Positions 1 through 6,164 of a stretch of DNA of 12,351 nucleotides are shown here, piece after piece. Source of the DNA: an uncultured Selenomonadales bacterium (GTDB lineage Bacteria > Bacillota > Negativicutes > Selenomonadales > Selenomonadaceae); assembly GCA_937877655.1 (NCBI GenBank), contig CALFJC010000007.1:1-12351 (forward strand), in the 5' to 3' direction. Under the pieces are notes generated by a model. The model searched no databases and had not been told where the DNA came from. It saw nothing but the letters and a program-made list of their open reading frames with translations. The position numbers were made by a program, and so were the translations under genes. Each line of letters begins with the position of its first letter. Position 1 is the stretch's first letter.

Positions 1-1198
1 CGGCGGTAACTGTTTTTATCGCCGAACCGACAGTCACGGGAGATTTTGTCAAATTAGTCACGGTAAAATTCGTCAAAACTCCGACCATTGTAGAAAAAGA
101 TTTTCCCGCAGGATTAATCAGATTAAGATTTTTTCCCTTAGCCTTTTTGACAGTGAGAATGCCCGCGTCCGTCGTTAAAATTACGTCCAAGCCGTTCAAA
201 GCTGTATCTGAAATGTTCGCGCCGAGAGAAATTTTCTCCGTAACCGCGTAGTCGGCAATGACATCATTTCCTTCGCTGTAAATGAAGAAATCTTTACCGT
301 TTCCGCCCGTCAAAGTGTCGTTTCCTGCGCCGCCCCATAAAGAATCTTTTCCGTTGTTACCGGAAAGTTTATCGTCGCCCGCGCCGCCGAAAACAGAATC
401 GTTTCCTGCCTCGCCTGTGATTGTATCGTTGGCTGAACCGCCGCTGATTGTATTCGCCAAAGAATTGCCTGTGATTTTTGTTGCCTTTGTCCTTGAGGAG
501 GCGTCGACAGTCTCAATATCAGAGTCGATTGTAACAGAAGAATTTGTTGAATCGGTTACGATTATAGATGTTGAAGTTTCTTCCTTGCCTGAAATATTGA
601 CATTCGACAAACTCGCCGCGCCGATTAACGAAAGTTTTCCGTCGCCGACAGTGACGATAATATCATCGCCGCTTTTTTTGGTGGAATAGGAGCCGCCGCC
701 TATTGAAAGCGTAGAATCTGCGCGGAAACCATAAATTATATCGTTTCCGTCGCCGTTTTCGTATTGAAAAGTAACGTTTGTATCAAAATCAAAAAAAAGA
801 TCTCTCCTTGAGCTGTAATTGGTATAAAGTGTGTCGTTACCCTTGCCGCCGCTGATTGTGGCATATTCTCCAAAGTTTAAGATAGAATCGTTGCCCGCGC
901 CGCCGTTTATTGACGAATAATGTCCGTAATCGTCATTTCCGATGGTATCGGAGCCGTCTCCGCCGTCGATTGTGACTTTAGAACCGTTATTCATGAGTGA
1001 ATCATTGCCTTCACCGCCGCTTATTGACGAATTGTCACCGTTATTTGAAACAGAATCATTACCTGCTCCGCCTATTATCGTTAAATAAGAGCCGCCGCCT
1101 TGCCAAGAATAGTTCAAAACCTCTCCGTTTTTAATGAAATCGTCGTCGTTCGTGCCGTTTATAATTGTATTGGACTTGTCATTATAAATTTCAGCCAT
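1..1198 (-). CDS. RTX-type Ca2+-binding secreted protein, N-terminal 399 residues (3' end outside window)
   Basis: The frame is open from ATG at 1198 to the window edge with no stop, so the gene is 3'-truncated here. GAGGAGAGG lies about 8 bases before the ATG. There is no Sec signal peptide, as expected for type I export. Residues 43-125 hold five GGxGNDS/T-like Ca2+-binding motifs (starting near 43, 61, 79, 99, 117) spaced 18-20 residues apart. Residues 145-205 form a non-repeat module (GDGNDIIYGF, then a GGGSYSTK region). Residues 243-305 hold a second block with classic contiguous nonapeptides such as GGAGNDTLT. After about 320 the chain is beta-rich without RTX motifs. RTX proteins fold on binding Ca2+ outside the cell and normally carry a C-terminal secretion signal, which is not visible here. 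The HlyB/HlyD genes further along the same strand are the likely exporter (inference). It could be an adhesin, S-layer-like protein or enzyme; no catalytic domain is seen. Confidence 0.9.
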   Translation of the reverse strand, partial: MAEIYNDKSNTIINGTNDDDFIKNGEVLNYSWQGGGSYLTIIGGAGNDSVSNNGDNSSISGGEGNDSLMNNGSKVTIDGGDGSDTIGNDDYGHYSSINGGAGNDSILNFGEYATISGGKGNDTLYTNYSSRRDLFFDFDTNVTFQYENGDGNDIIYGFRADSTLSIGGGSYSTKKSGDDIIVTVGDGKLSLIGAASLSNVNISGKEETSTSIIVTDSTNSSVTIDSDIETVDASSRTKATKITGNSLANTISGGSANDTITGEAGNDSVFGGAGDDKLSGNNGKDSLWGGAGNDTLTGGNGKDFFIYSEGNDVIADYAVTEKISLGANISDTALNGLDVILTTDAGILTVKKAKGKNLNLINPAGKSFSTMVGVLTNFTVTNLTKSPVTVGSAIKTVTA

Positions 1199-1228
1199 AA
1201 AAAATCCTCTCCTCAAAAATTTTTTATT

Positions 1229-1257
1229 ATCTTAGCTGATCCAAACGTGCTGATCAA
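1229..1257 (-). promoter_or_regulatory. Probable sigma70-type promoter of the RTX gene
   Basis: On the minus strand TTGATC (1257-1252) and TAAGAT (1234-1229) are separated by exactly 17 bases; each matches 4 of 6 consensus positions. The predicted transcript would start near 1222, leaving a short leader before the ATG at 1198. A direct repeat GATCAGC overlaps the -35 box and the spacer and could be an operator. It lies downstream of the floA terminator, which supports independent transcription of the RTX gene. The assignment rests on pattern only. Confidence 0.45.
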
Positions 1258-1290
1258 GCTCTTGTGAAAAAATTTTTCTGCTTAAACCAT

Positions 1291-1325
1291 AAAAAAAGAA
1301 GTCTCACAAAATTTTTTGCGAGACT
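1291..1325 (-). terminator. Intrinsic terminator after floA
   Basis: On the minus strand AGTCTCGC (1325-1318) pairs with GTGAGACT (1307-1300), an 8-bp stem with one G-U pair around a 10-base loop, followed by a T-rich run (1297-1291). It lies 18 bases beyond the floA stop codon and separates nfeD-floA from the RTX gene. Confidence 0.8.
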
Positions 1326-1342
1326 CCCAAAAAATTTTTTAC

Positions 1343-2332
1343 TTACTTCTGCGCGGAAACTTTTTTGCTTTTGCCGGATTGACTGACAGCCTTGCGCATT
1401 TCGGTATCAGATTGAATGTTCATCATGTTGTAATAATCCATGACGCCGAGATTGCCTTTCTTGAATGCCTCCGCCATTGCGTGGGGAACTTCGGCTTGTG
1501 CCTCGACGACTTTTGCTTCCATTTCTTGAGTATAAGCCTTCATTTCCTGTTCTTTTGCAACCGCCATTGCCCGCCGCTCTTCGGCTTTTGCTTGCGCAAT
1601 TCGTTTATCGGCTTCCGCTTGATCTGTTTGAAGTTGTGCGCCGATATTTCGTCCGACATCCACGTCCGCAATGTCGATTGATAAAATTTCAAATGCCGTG
1701 CCCGCGTCAAGCCCTTTTCCCAAAACAGTTTTGGAAATTTCATCGGGGCTTTCCAAAACGTCCGTGTGATTTTCCGAACTGCCGACGGTTGTAACGATAC
1801 CTTCGCCGACACGCGCAATAATCGTAGGTTCACCCGCGCCGCCGACCAATCTGTCAATGTTTGCACGAACAGTAACACGCGCTTTGATTTTTAATTCGAT
1901 ACCGTTTTTGGCGACAGCCGAGACAACGGGCGTTTCAATGACTTTCGGATTAACACTCATCTGAACGGCTTCCAAAACGTCGCGTCCTGCGAGATCAATC
2001 GCCGCAGATCTTTCAAAAGGCAGGACGATTTGCGCACGTTGGGAGGCAATCAGCGCGTCAACAACCTTATCGACGTTGCCGCCCGCCAAATAATGCGCTT
2101 CCAACTGATTTACGTTGACATCAAGCCCCGCTTTGTTTGCTTTTATTAAAGGCATAACGATTTTTGCGGGAGGGACGCGCCGCATTCTCATTCCTATCAG
2201 CGTGAAAATCCCGACGTGGACATCAGCCGCCAAAGCCGAGATCCACAAGCCTATTGGCACAAAGTGCAAAAAAACTGCCGCGATAATTATCCCCATTAGC
2301 AGAAAGAAGCCTGATCCGATTAGAAAATCCAT
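1343..2332 (-). CDS. floA: Flotillin-like protein FloA (membrane microdomain scaffold)
   Basis: This 329-residue protein is close to the length of Bacillus subtilis FloA (YqfA, about 331). Residues 3-35 are very hydrophobic and form the N-terminal membrane hairpin or anchor. Residues around 45-200 form the SPFH/PHB-type core, including the stretches IVMPLIKANKAGLDV and RVTVRANIDRLVGGAGEPT. Residues 235-300 are rich in A, E, K and Q (QAEADKRIAQAKAEERRAMA), the coiled-coil region that drives oligomerisation. The family organises functional membrane microdomains on the cytoplasmic face. The frame extends upstream to 2440, but ATG at 2332 is chosen because AAAGGAGA lies 8 bases before it, directly after the nfeD stop, and because the protein then begins like known FloA proteins. 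It is co-transcribed with nfeD (16-bp gap) and ends at an intrinsic terminator. Confidence 0.95.
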   Translation of the reverse strand: MDFLIGSGFFLLMGIIIAAVFLHFVPIGLWISALAADVHVGIFTLIGMRMRRVPPAKIVMPLIKANKAGLDVNVNQLEAHYLAGGNVDKVVDALIASQRAQIVLPFERSAAIDLAGRDVLEAVQMSVNPKVIETPVVSAVAKNGIELKIKARVTVRANIDRLVGGAGEPTIIARVGEGIVTTVGSSENHTDVLESPDEISKTVLGKGLDAGTAFEILSIDIADVDVGRNIGAQLQTDQAEADKRIAQAKAEERRAMAVAKEQEMKAYTQEMEAKVVEAQAEVPHAMAEAFKKGNLGVMDYYNMMNIQSDTEMRKAVSQSGKSKKVSAQK

Positions 2333-2348
2333 AAGTGAGCTCTCCTTT

Positions 2349-2723
2349 CTAAATTTGACGAACCAACACGCGGGAGCCGTCCACGTTGATAACTTTGACA
2401 TTGCTGCCTTGCTTGACGAAATTTCCGTCCGCCACAACATCTAAAGGTTCGCCGTCAACCGAAATTGTGCCCGCCGGTCGCAAATCGGTTACGCAAATGC
2501 CGATCGCTCCGAGAAATTTGCTCTTATCGACGACGCTGGTATAGCCGTCGCGATTTTGCTGGCGTTCATCAAGGACAAGTTCATCGATCATCCCCGCATT
2601 TTTCTTTGAACTGCTCAGATACAACACGACGAAAATTCCCAAAACCGCGATAATCGTCATTGCGCAATACGCCAGCATGATAAAGGCAGAATTCGCGCCC
2701 GAAAAAATTTGAACTTCCGACAT
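2349..2723 (-). CDS. nfeD: Short-form NfeD-like membrane protein (OB-fold)
   Basis: The 124-residue protein has one membrane segment at about residues 12-37 and a C-terminal OB-fold at about 65-124 with the NfeD signature: GAIGICVTDLRPAG, then GEPLDVVADGNFVKQG and a final VxVxxVDGSRVLVR. It lacks the ClpP/serine-protease domain of long NfeD proteins, so it is the short (NfeD1b-like) type. NfeD proteins are encoded next to flotillin/stomatin genes and are thought to act with them in the membrane; floA follows 16 bp downstream here. An in-frame ATG at 2738 would add five residues (MGVIR), but GGGGGTG lies 6 bases before ATG 2723 and nothing similar precedes 2738, so 2723 is preferred. Confidence 0.9.
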   Translation of the reverse strand: MSEVQIFSGANSAFIMLAYCAMTIIAVLGIFVVLYLSSSKKNAGMIDELVLDERQQNRDGYTSVVDKSKFLGAIGICVTDLRPAGTISVDGEPLDVVADGNFVKQGSNVKVINVDGSRVLVRQI

Positions 2724-2729
2724 TCTAAT

Positions 2730-2736
2730 CACCCCC
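2730..2736 (-). promoter_or_regulatory. Ribosome binding site that decides the nfeD start
   Basis: GGGGGTG on the minus strand sits 6 bases before ATG 2723. It lies inside the five-codon extension that would result from the alternative ATG at 2738, which has no purine-rich site before it. Confidence 0.6.
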
Positions 2737-2742
2737 ATAATT

Positions 2743-2840
2743 TAGGTATTAGGTTTTAGGTTTTAGGTTTTAGGTTTTGGGTTTTAGCCCTAACACCTAA
2801 TACCTATAACCTATAACCTATAACCTATAACCTATAACCT
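2743..2840. repeat. Two opposed arrays of heptanucleotide repeats forming a long palindrome
   Basis: On the plus strand 2744-2785 is six heptamers (AGGTATT, four AGGTTTT, GGGTTTT). After a 9-base centre, 2795-2836 is six heptamers of the opposite sense (ACCTAAT, then five ACCTATA), plus ACCT to 2840. The outer part of the first array and the start of the second form an inverted repeat: 2743-2760 against 2789-2806, 17 of 18 positions matching, with a 28-base loop. The array begins at the stop codon of the upstream glycosyltransferase fusion (2842-2844) and fills most of the gap before nfeD. It could form a hairpin in RNA or DNA. There is no T-run typical of an intrinsic terminator. Copy number may vary by slippage (inference). 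Confidence 0.9.
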
Positions 2841-2841
2841 C

Positions 2842-4539
2842 CTATTTCGGGATAATTATTTCTGCTCCCTGCGTTAAATTCCTTTCAATTTGCGAGGAAC
2901 GTTCTTGAGGATTTTTGGAGAAACGGGCTCTGAATTTCGTAATTTCTTCGTTGAACTGCGGAATGAACTTTGCAATGCGCGCTTCCGCCTCCGAAGTAAG
3001 CTCCGGCAGCCGCGCCAACAGTTCACGATACCAATCAAGCCGCTCTTCGTAATGTTGACTCATTAATCTTTCATGTCGGACATAAGAATAAGCATCTTCC
3101 GCCACTTTTCGCCGCAGATTTTTATTTTTTATCAGCAGATTTAGCTTGTTGATGAATTCTCGCCCGTCATGATAGACGAAACCTGTTTTTCCGTCCTTAA
3201 TCACGTCCGAATAAACGACGGGCGACGCCAAAGCCACTGCTCCGTTCGCCGCGCTCTCGATAAATTTCAAATCGGACTTGGAACGATTAAATTCATTGTC
3301 TCTGAGCGGCAAAAGTGCAATATCTGAACTGCGAATCGCCGCTTCATAATCTTCATAAGAAATAAATTGCCCGTCCCACTTGTTTAAGTCGCCGACATAA
3401 GTTTTATTCTCCGTTTCCAACGCGTCAAACAAATTTTCCCGCGCCAAAATCTTAAACGCCAATTTATTTCCGTATTGCTTGGCAAATCTGTTCAAAATCG
3501 GGACAAGCTCCATAAAATCTCCGTCACGATTCAAAGCTCCGAAGAAAATTGTTGTTTGACGTTTATATTTCAATTCTTCGTCAAAATTTCTCGGCGGCGG
3601 CAGTCTTCTTAAGTGATTTGCGAAAACTTTTACATGCGGATTGAATTGCCGCAAAAAATCTGCCAGATAAGGCGTTGAAGTTTGTATCGCATGGACTGCG
3701 CGGAAATTTATCCACTCCGTTTTCTGATAATCGTCCTCCCACAAAATCGGATGATCATCCATTTCCGAAATAAAAAGAATTCCTTTCTTGCGAAGTATGT
3801 TAAAAAAATCCAAACCGACCGCGAACGACGGAAAACACATTCGCTGATTGATAAAAACTCGTTCATCGAATTGTTCTTGTTCATAAAGTTTATACGGCTT
3901 GCCGACGGGCGAAGATACAACAAAAACATTCGGGTCTGTCATGAAAAAAGTATTGGGCATGTGGACGCGAATGGGCGCACAAACCGTTGACTCGCCGATA
4001 AGCGTTTGAATCAAAGTTTTTTTGGGCGGTTCGCTCTTGTAAGCCGTGAAAATGTAAACGAAAACTGCCAATTCCGTTTTGGTAAGCTCGGCAAGCTGTC
4101 GCTTGACTTGAATTCCTCGCCCGGCATTCAGCGAACGGAGAACAGTCAAGCCCGCCTCTTCAATCGCGTCGCTTAATTCCTCGTGAGTCAAAGTCACGCG
4201 AAATTTCGGCGGCTTGCCTTCCAAAATCGCTCCGATATTTTCTGCGTGCCCGATATTATCCAGTGTAAAAATCAATGTGCCGTCCGTCGTAAGGTGTTCG
4301 GCAACTTTTTTTATCAGTTCGACCAATTTTCTTTGGCTGAGCGTCCCAATCAACGCACTTTGAACCAAAATCGCGTCGAAGAAGCCCTTAACTTTCGTCC
4401 AATCTTCGGCGACAATGTATTTGCAGTCGGGCTGAATCTCCTGGAAATTTTTCCGCGAAGTCTCAAAATCTTCGGGAGCCTCGCCGATAAGTTCAAGGAC
4501 GCTCCGCGACCGCGCAGGAATAAAAGTTTCAAAAGTCAT
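2842..4539 (-). CDS. Bifunctional-looking protein: methyltransferase-like domain fused to a GT-B glycosyltransferase
   Basis: A 565-residue cytoplasmic protein with two parts. Residues 1-150 look like a class I SAM-methyltransferase fold (VLELIGEAPEDF, FDAILVQSAL, then LTTDGTLIFTLDN and a late EEAGLTVLRSLNAG strand). The glycine-rich SAM loop expected after VLEL is missing, so this half may be degenerate or non-catalytic. Residues 190-510 look like a group 1, GT-B-fold glycosyltransferase: ISEMDDHP near 258-264, the second-domain start FFGALNRDGDF at 332-342, and the donor-site region with FNRSKSDLKFIESAANGAVALASPVVYSDVIKDGKTG in pieces across 417-453. Acceptor and donor are unknown. GAGGATG, overlapping the stop of the preceding gene, serves as ribosome site; the gap is 13 bp, so the two genes are probably translated from one message. 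It may glycosylate a surface polymer or the RTX protein (inference). Confidence 0.8.
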   Translation of the reverse strand: MTFETFIPARSRSVLELIGEAPEDFETSRKNFQEIQPDCKYIVAEDWTKVKGFFDAILVQSALIGTLSQRKLVELIKKVAEHLTTDGTLIFTLDNIGHAENIGAILEGKPPKFRVTLTHEELSDAIEEAGLTVLRSLNAGRGIQVKRQLAELTKTELAVFVYIFTAYKSEPPKKTLIQTLIGESTVCAPIRVHMPNTFFMTDPNVFVVSSPVGKPYKLYEQEQFDERVFINQRMCFPSFAVGLDFFNILRKKGILFISEMDDHPILWEDDYQKTEWINFRAVHAIQTSTPYLADFLRQFNPHVKVFANHLRRLPPPRNFDEELKYKRQTTIFFGALNRDGDFMELVPILNRFAKQYGNKLAFKILARENLFDALETENKTYVGDLNKWDGQFISYEDYEAAIRSSDIALLPLRDNEFNRSKSDLKFIESAANGAVALASPVVYSDVIKDGKTGFVYHDGREFINKLNLLIKNKNLRRKVAEDAYSYVRHERLMSQHYEERLDWYRELLARLPELTSEAEARIAKFIPQFNEEITKFRARFSKNPQERSSQIERNLTQGAEIIIPK

Positions 4540-4552
4540 TACGGCATCATCC

Positions 4553-5788
4553 TCAACGAACCAAGCTGTACATTAAATCTTCCTGCGCCTGCATACACTT
4601 CATAAGCTCGAATCTTTCAAGAATCGTTTCGCGAGCCGCCGCACCGAGTTTTTTTGCGCGTTCGGGGTCGTCAAGTTGTTCCTCGATTTTGCGGGCAATG
4701 TGATAAGGCGAACGGAATTCTGCAAGCAAACCGTTGACTCCGTCTTCCATAACCTCTTCGACAGGCGGAGTTTTGGAACCTACCATAGGACAAGCGAAAC
4801 TCATTGCCTCCAAGAAAGACCAGCTTAAAACAAACGGGCGCGTCAAATAAACGTGGCAACTGGACGAGCGCAAAATTTTTTGATAGTCGCCGCGATTTCT
4901 CAAGCCGACAAAGTGCACACGATCTGTAGGATAACCGCCCTTCTTTTCCTCTTCCTTAAGATAAGTTGTATCCTTAAGTTGTGCGCCGTAACAAATTCTG
5001 TCCTTGCCGACAATGACAACATGAGTTTGCGGGCGACGCGCCAACACGTGACGAATTGCATCCATGAAATAAGGAAAGCCGCGATAAATTTCAAAGCCGC
5101 GAGCAACATAAGTAATAATTTCCGTACCTTCGGGGATATTAAGCTGAATGTCATCAAGCACAAGTCCGGGACGCTTGCCGCTCGGATCGGGCGAACAAAA
5201 TCTTGTATCAATGCCTTCGTGAATCACATGAATTTTCGGCTTGTATTCTTCGGGAAATTGTGAGTACTGCCATTTTGTCGGAGCAATACCCGCGTCGCAA
5301 AGCTCCAAATTCATTAAGTGATGCGCATTTCTTGTGCGAATTGAAATGCGGTTGCCCATTTGCGGAATTTCATCGGGCCACCAATAACAATCGCTGTCCT
5401 CGACGCGATAATACCACTCGAAATAACCCATAATCGGAACTTTCGGATACATATCCTTGCAATAAAGAGTTGAGCCCCAGCCCGTGTGACCGATAATTAC
5501 ATCGGGCTTAACATTTTTTTCTTTGGCAAGCCAATCCATTGCGCGAAGAACGGCTTGACCTTCAACGACGGCTTCAGCGGCAGGACGCAACGGACCGCAA
5601 GTTTTAATCCACTCGTCCGATTTTTCATCGGGCTTGGGATAAAGAGCAAGCGTCACGCCTTTAAGTTGTGCGTTAATGGAATTTTCCTTTGACAAGAAGA
5701 AAACATTATTTTCGGGATTACTTGCGAGGTAAGGCGCAATGTTGAGATACTGCGCGGGAAAAGACGGGTGCAGAATAAAAATATTCAC
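4553..5788 (-). CDS. GT4-type glycosyltransferase (GTG start)
   Basis: A 411-residue GT-B-fold glycosyltransferase, cytoplasmic and using a nucleotide-sugar donor by family analogy. The N-terminal acceptor domain starts MNIFILHPSFPAQYLNIAPYL and includes PDVIIGHTGWGSTL at 95-108. The donor domain has VIHEGIDTRFCSP at 188-200, ITYVARGFEIYRGFPY at 225-240, VVIVGKDR at 257-264, and the GT4 donor-binding region SWSFLEAMSFACPMVGS at 322-338 with the conserved Glu at 327, then EVMEDGVNGLL. The frame stays open upstream to 5956, but those residues are encoded by repeated intergenic DNA and look like no protein. GTG at 5788 is chosen because AAGGAGAG lies 9 bases before it and the protein then starts directly with the first Rossmann strand. 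It is first in a two-gene unit with the methyltransferase-like/glycosyltransferase fusion. The sugar and acceptor cannot be read from the sequence. Confidence 0.88.
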   Translation of the reverse strand: MNIFILHPSFPAQYLNIAPYLASNPENNVFFLSKENSINAQLKGVTLALYPKPDEKSDEWIKTCGPLRPAAEAVVEGQAVLRAMDWLAKEKNVKPDVIIGHTGWGSTLYCKDMYPKVPIMGYFEWYYRVEDSDCYWWPDEIPQMGNRISIRTRNAHHLMNLELCDAGIAPTKWQYSQFPEEYKPKIHVIHEGIDTRFCSPDPSGKRPGLVLDDIQLNIPEGTEIITYVARGFEIYRGFPYFMDAIRHVLARRPQTHVVIVGKDRICYGAQLKDTTYLKEEEKKGGYPTDRVHFVGLRNRGDYQKILRSSSCHVYLTRPFVLSWSFLEAMSFACPMVGSKTPPVEEVMEDGVNGLLAEFRSPYHIARKIEEQLDDPERAKKLGAAARETILERFELMKCMQAQEDLMYSLVR

Positions 5789-5797
5789 GGTAAAAAT

Positions 5798-5805
5798 CTC
5801 TCCTT
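5798..5805 (-). promoter_or_regulatory. Ribosome binding site that fixes the GTG start of the GT4 gene
   Basis: AAGGAGAG on the minus strand lies 9 bases before GTG 5788. No comparable site precedes the longer in-frame start at 5956. Confidence 0.75.
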
Positions 5806-5840
5806 CTGTGAAATTAATTTTGAACAAATAAACGGACGTT

Positions 5841-5953
5841 AATGCGTAATGCAGAAAATTTGTAGTGGGTGGTGAAGAACGGGCGCAGGGCAATGCGTAA
5901 TTTTGCAATGCGTAATGCAGAAAATTACAGCGGGTGGCGAAAGAACGGGCGCA
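5841..5953. repeat. Duplicated 47-bp unit in the gap between exporter B and the GT4 gene
   Basis: Copy 1 (5841-5887) and copy 2 (5907-5953) share an identical first 20 bases and a near-identical remainder ending in AAGAACGGGCGCA. Differences are scattered substitutions and one compensating indel pair. A third partial copy of the core AATGCGTAAT is at 5892-5901. It lies in gene-free DNA and accounts for the implausible N-terminal extension of the GT4 frame. The end of copy 2 is also the left arm of the next hairpin. Confidence 0.85.
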
Positions 5954-5968
5954 CATGGACGTGCGCCC
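5947..5968. repeat. GC-rich perfect hairpin, 8-bp stem
   Basis: GGGCGCAC (5947-5954) and GTGCGCCC (5961-5968) are perfect inverted repeats around the 6-base loop ATGGAC. No T-run follows on either strand, so it is not a typical intrinsic terminator. It is the first of three adjacent hairpins. Confidence 0.85.
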
Positions 5969-5969
5969 G

Positions 5970-6002
5970 CCGGCAACGAAAACAGGATGTTTTCTTTGCC
6001 GG
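5970..6002. repeat. Hairpin with 14-bp stem (one mismatch)
   Basis: Arms 5970-5983 (CCGGCAACGAAAAC) and 5989-6002 (GTTTTCTTTGCCGG) pair with a single mismatch around the 5-base loop AGGAT. It is the middle hairpin of the three and begins 1 base after the first ends. No T-run follows on either strand. Confidence 0.85.
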
Positions 6003-6032
6003 AAACGCCCCTGCGAGGTGCCCTTTCTTTTG

Positions 6033-6064
6033 CAACTTTTCTTTGGGCAAGCAAAGAAAAGTTG
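6033..6064. repeat. Perfect hairpin with 13-bp stem
   Basis: CAACTTTTCTTTG (6033-6045) and CAAAGAAAAGTTG (6052-6064) are perfect inverted repeats around the 6-base loop GGCAAG. On the minus strand it lies about 100 bases after the exporter B stop. It could stabilise or end that transcript, but no T-run follows. The rest of the 5789-6164 gap holds only AT-rich sequence, including the self-complementary AAAAAATATTTTTT near 6076-6091, and no clear promoter. Confidence 0.85.
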
Positions 6065-6164
6065 ATCCTATAAATAAAAAATATTTTTTAAACTCAATCG
6101 AAGTGGCGAGCCGAGACAGCGACAGTCGGTTCCGCGAATCCACGCTTTGACAAAGGGGGGATAC

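Noticed and set aside
282..689. 135-codon plus-strand frame rich in Pro and Ser
   Set aside because: It mirrors the Gly/Asp/Asn-rich RTX repeats on the opposite strand; the minus-strand reading is open over the whole region and carries the RTX motifs.
2743..2840. CRISPR array
   Set aside because: The units are 7 bp, directly adjacent, and have no unique spacers; no cas gene is present.
5789..5956. N-terminal extension of the GT4 glycosyltransferase (56 extra residues)
   Set aside because: The extension is encoded by the duplicated 47-bp intergenic unit, repeats NFLHYAL, and has no ribosome site at its start. GTG 5788 has a good site.
5947..6064. Intrinsic terminator for the secretion operon
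   Set aside because: The stems are strong, but none is followed by a T-run on the minus strand, so termination cannot be called from the sequence.
5839..6150. Several 70-90-codon frames on both strands between exporter B and the GT4 gene
   Set aside because: They cross the hairpins and direct repeats, lack ribosome sites and recognisable domains, and overlap one another.
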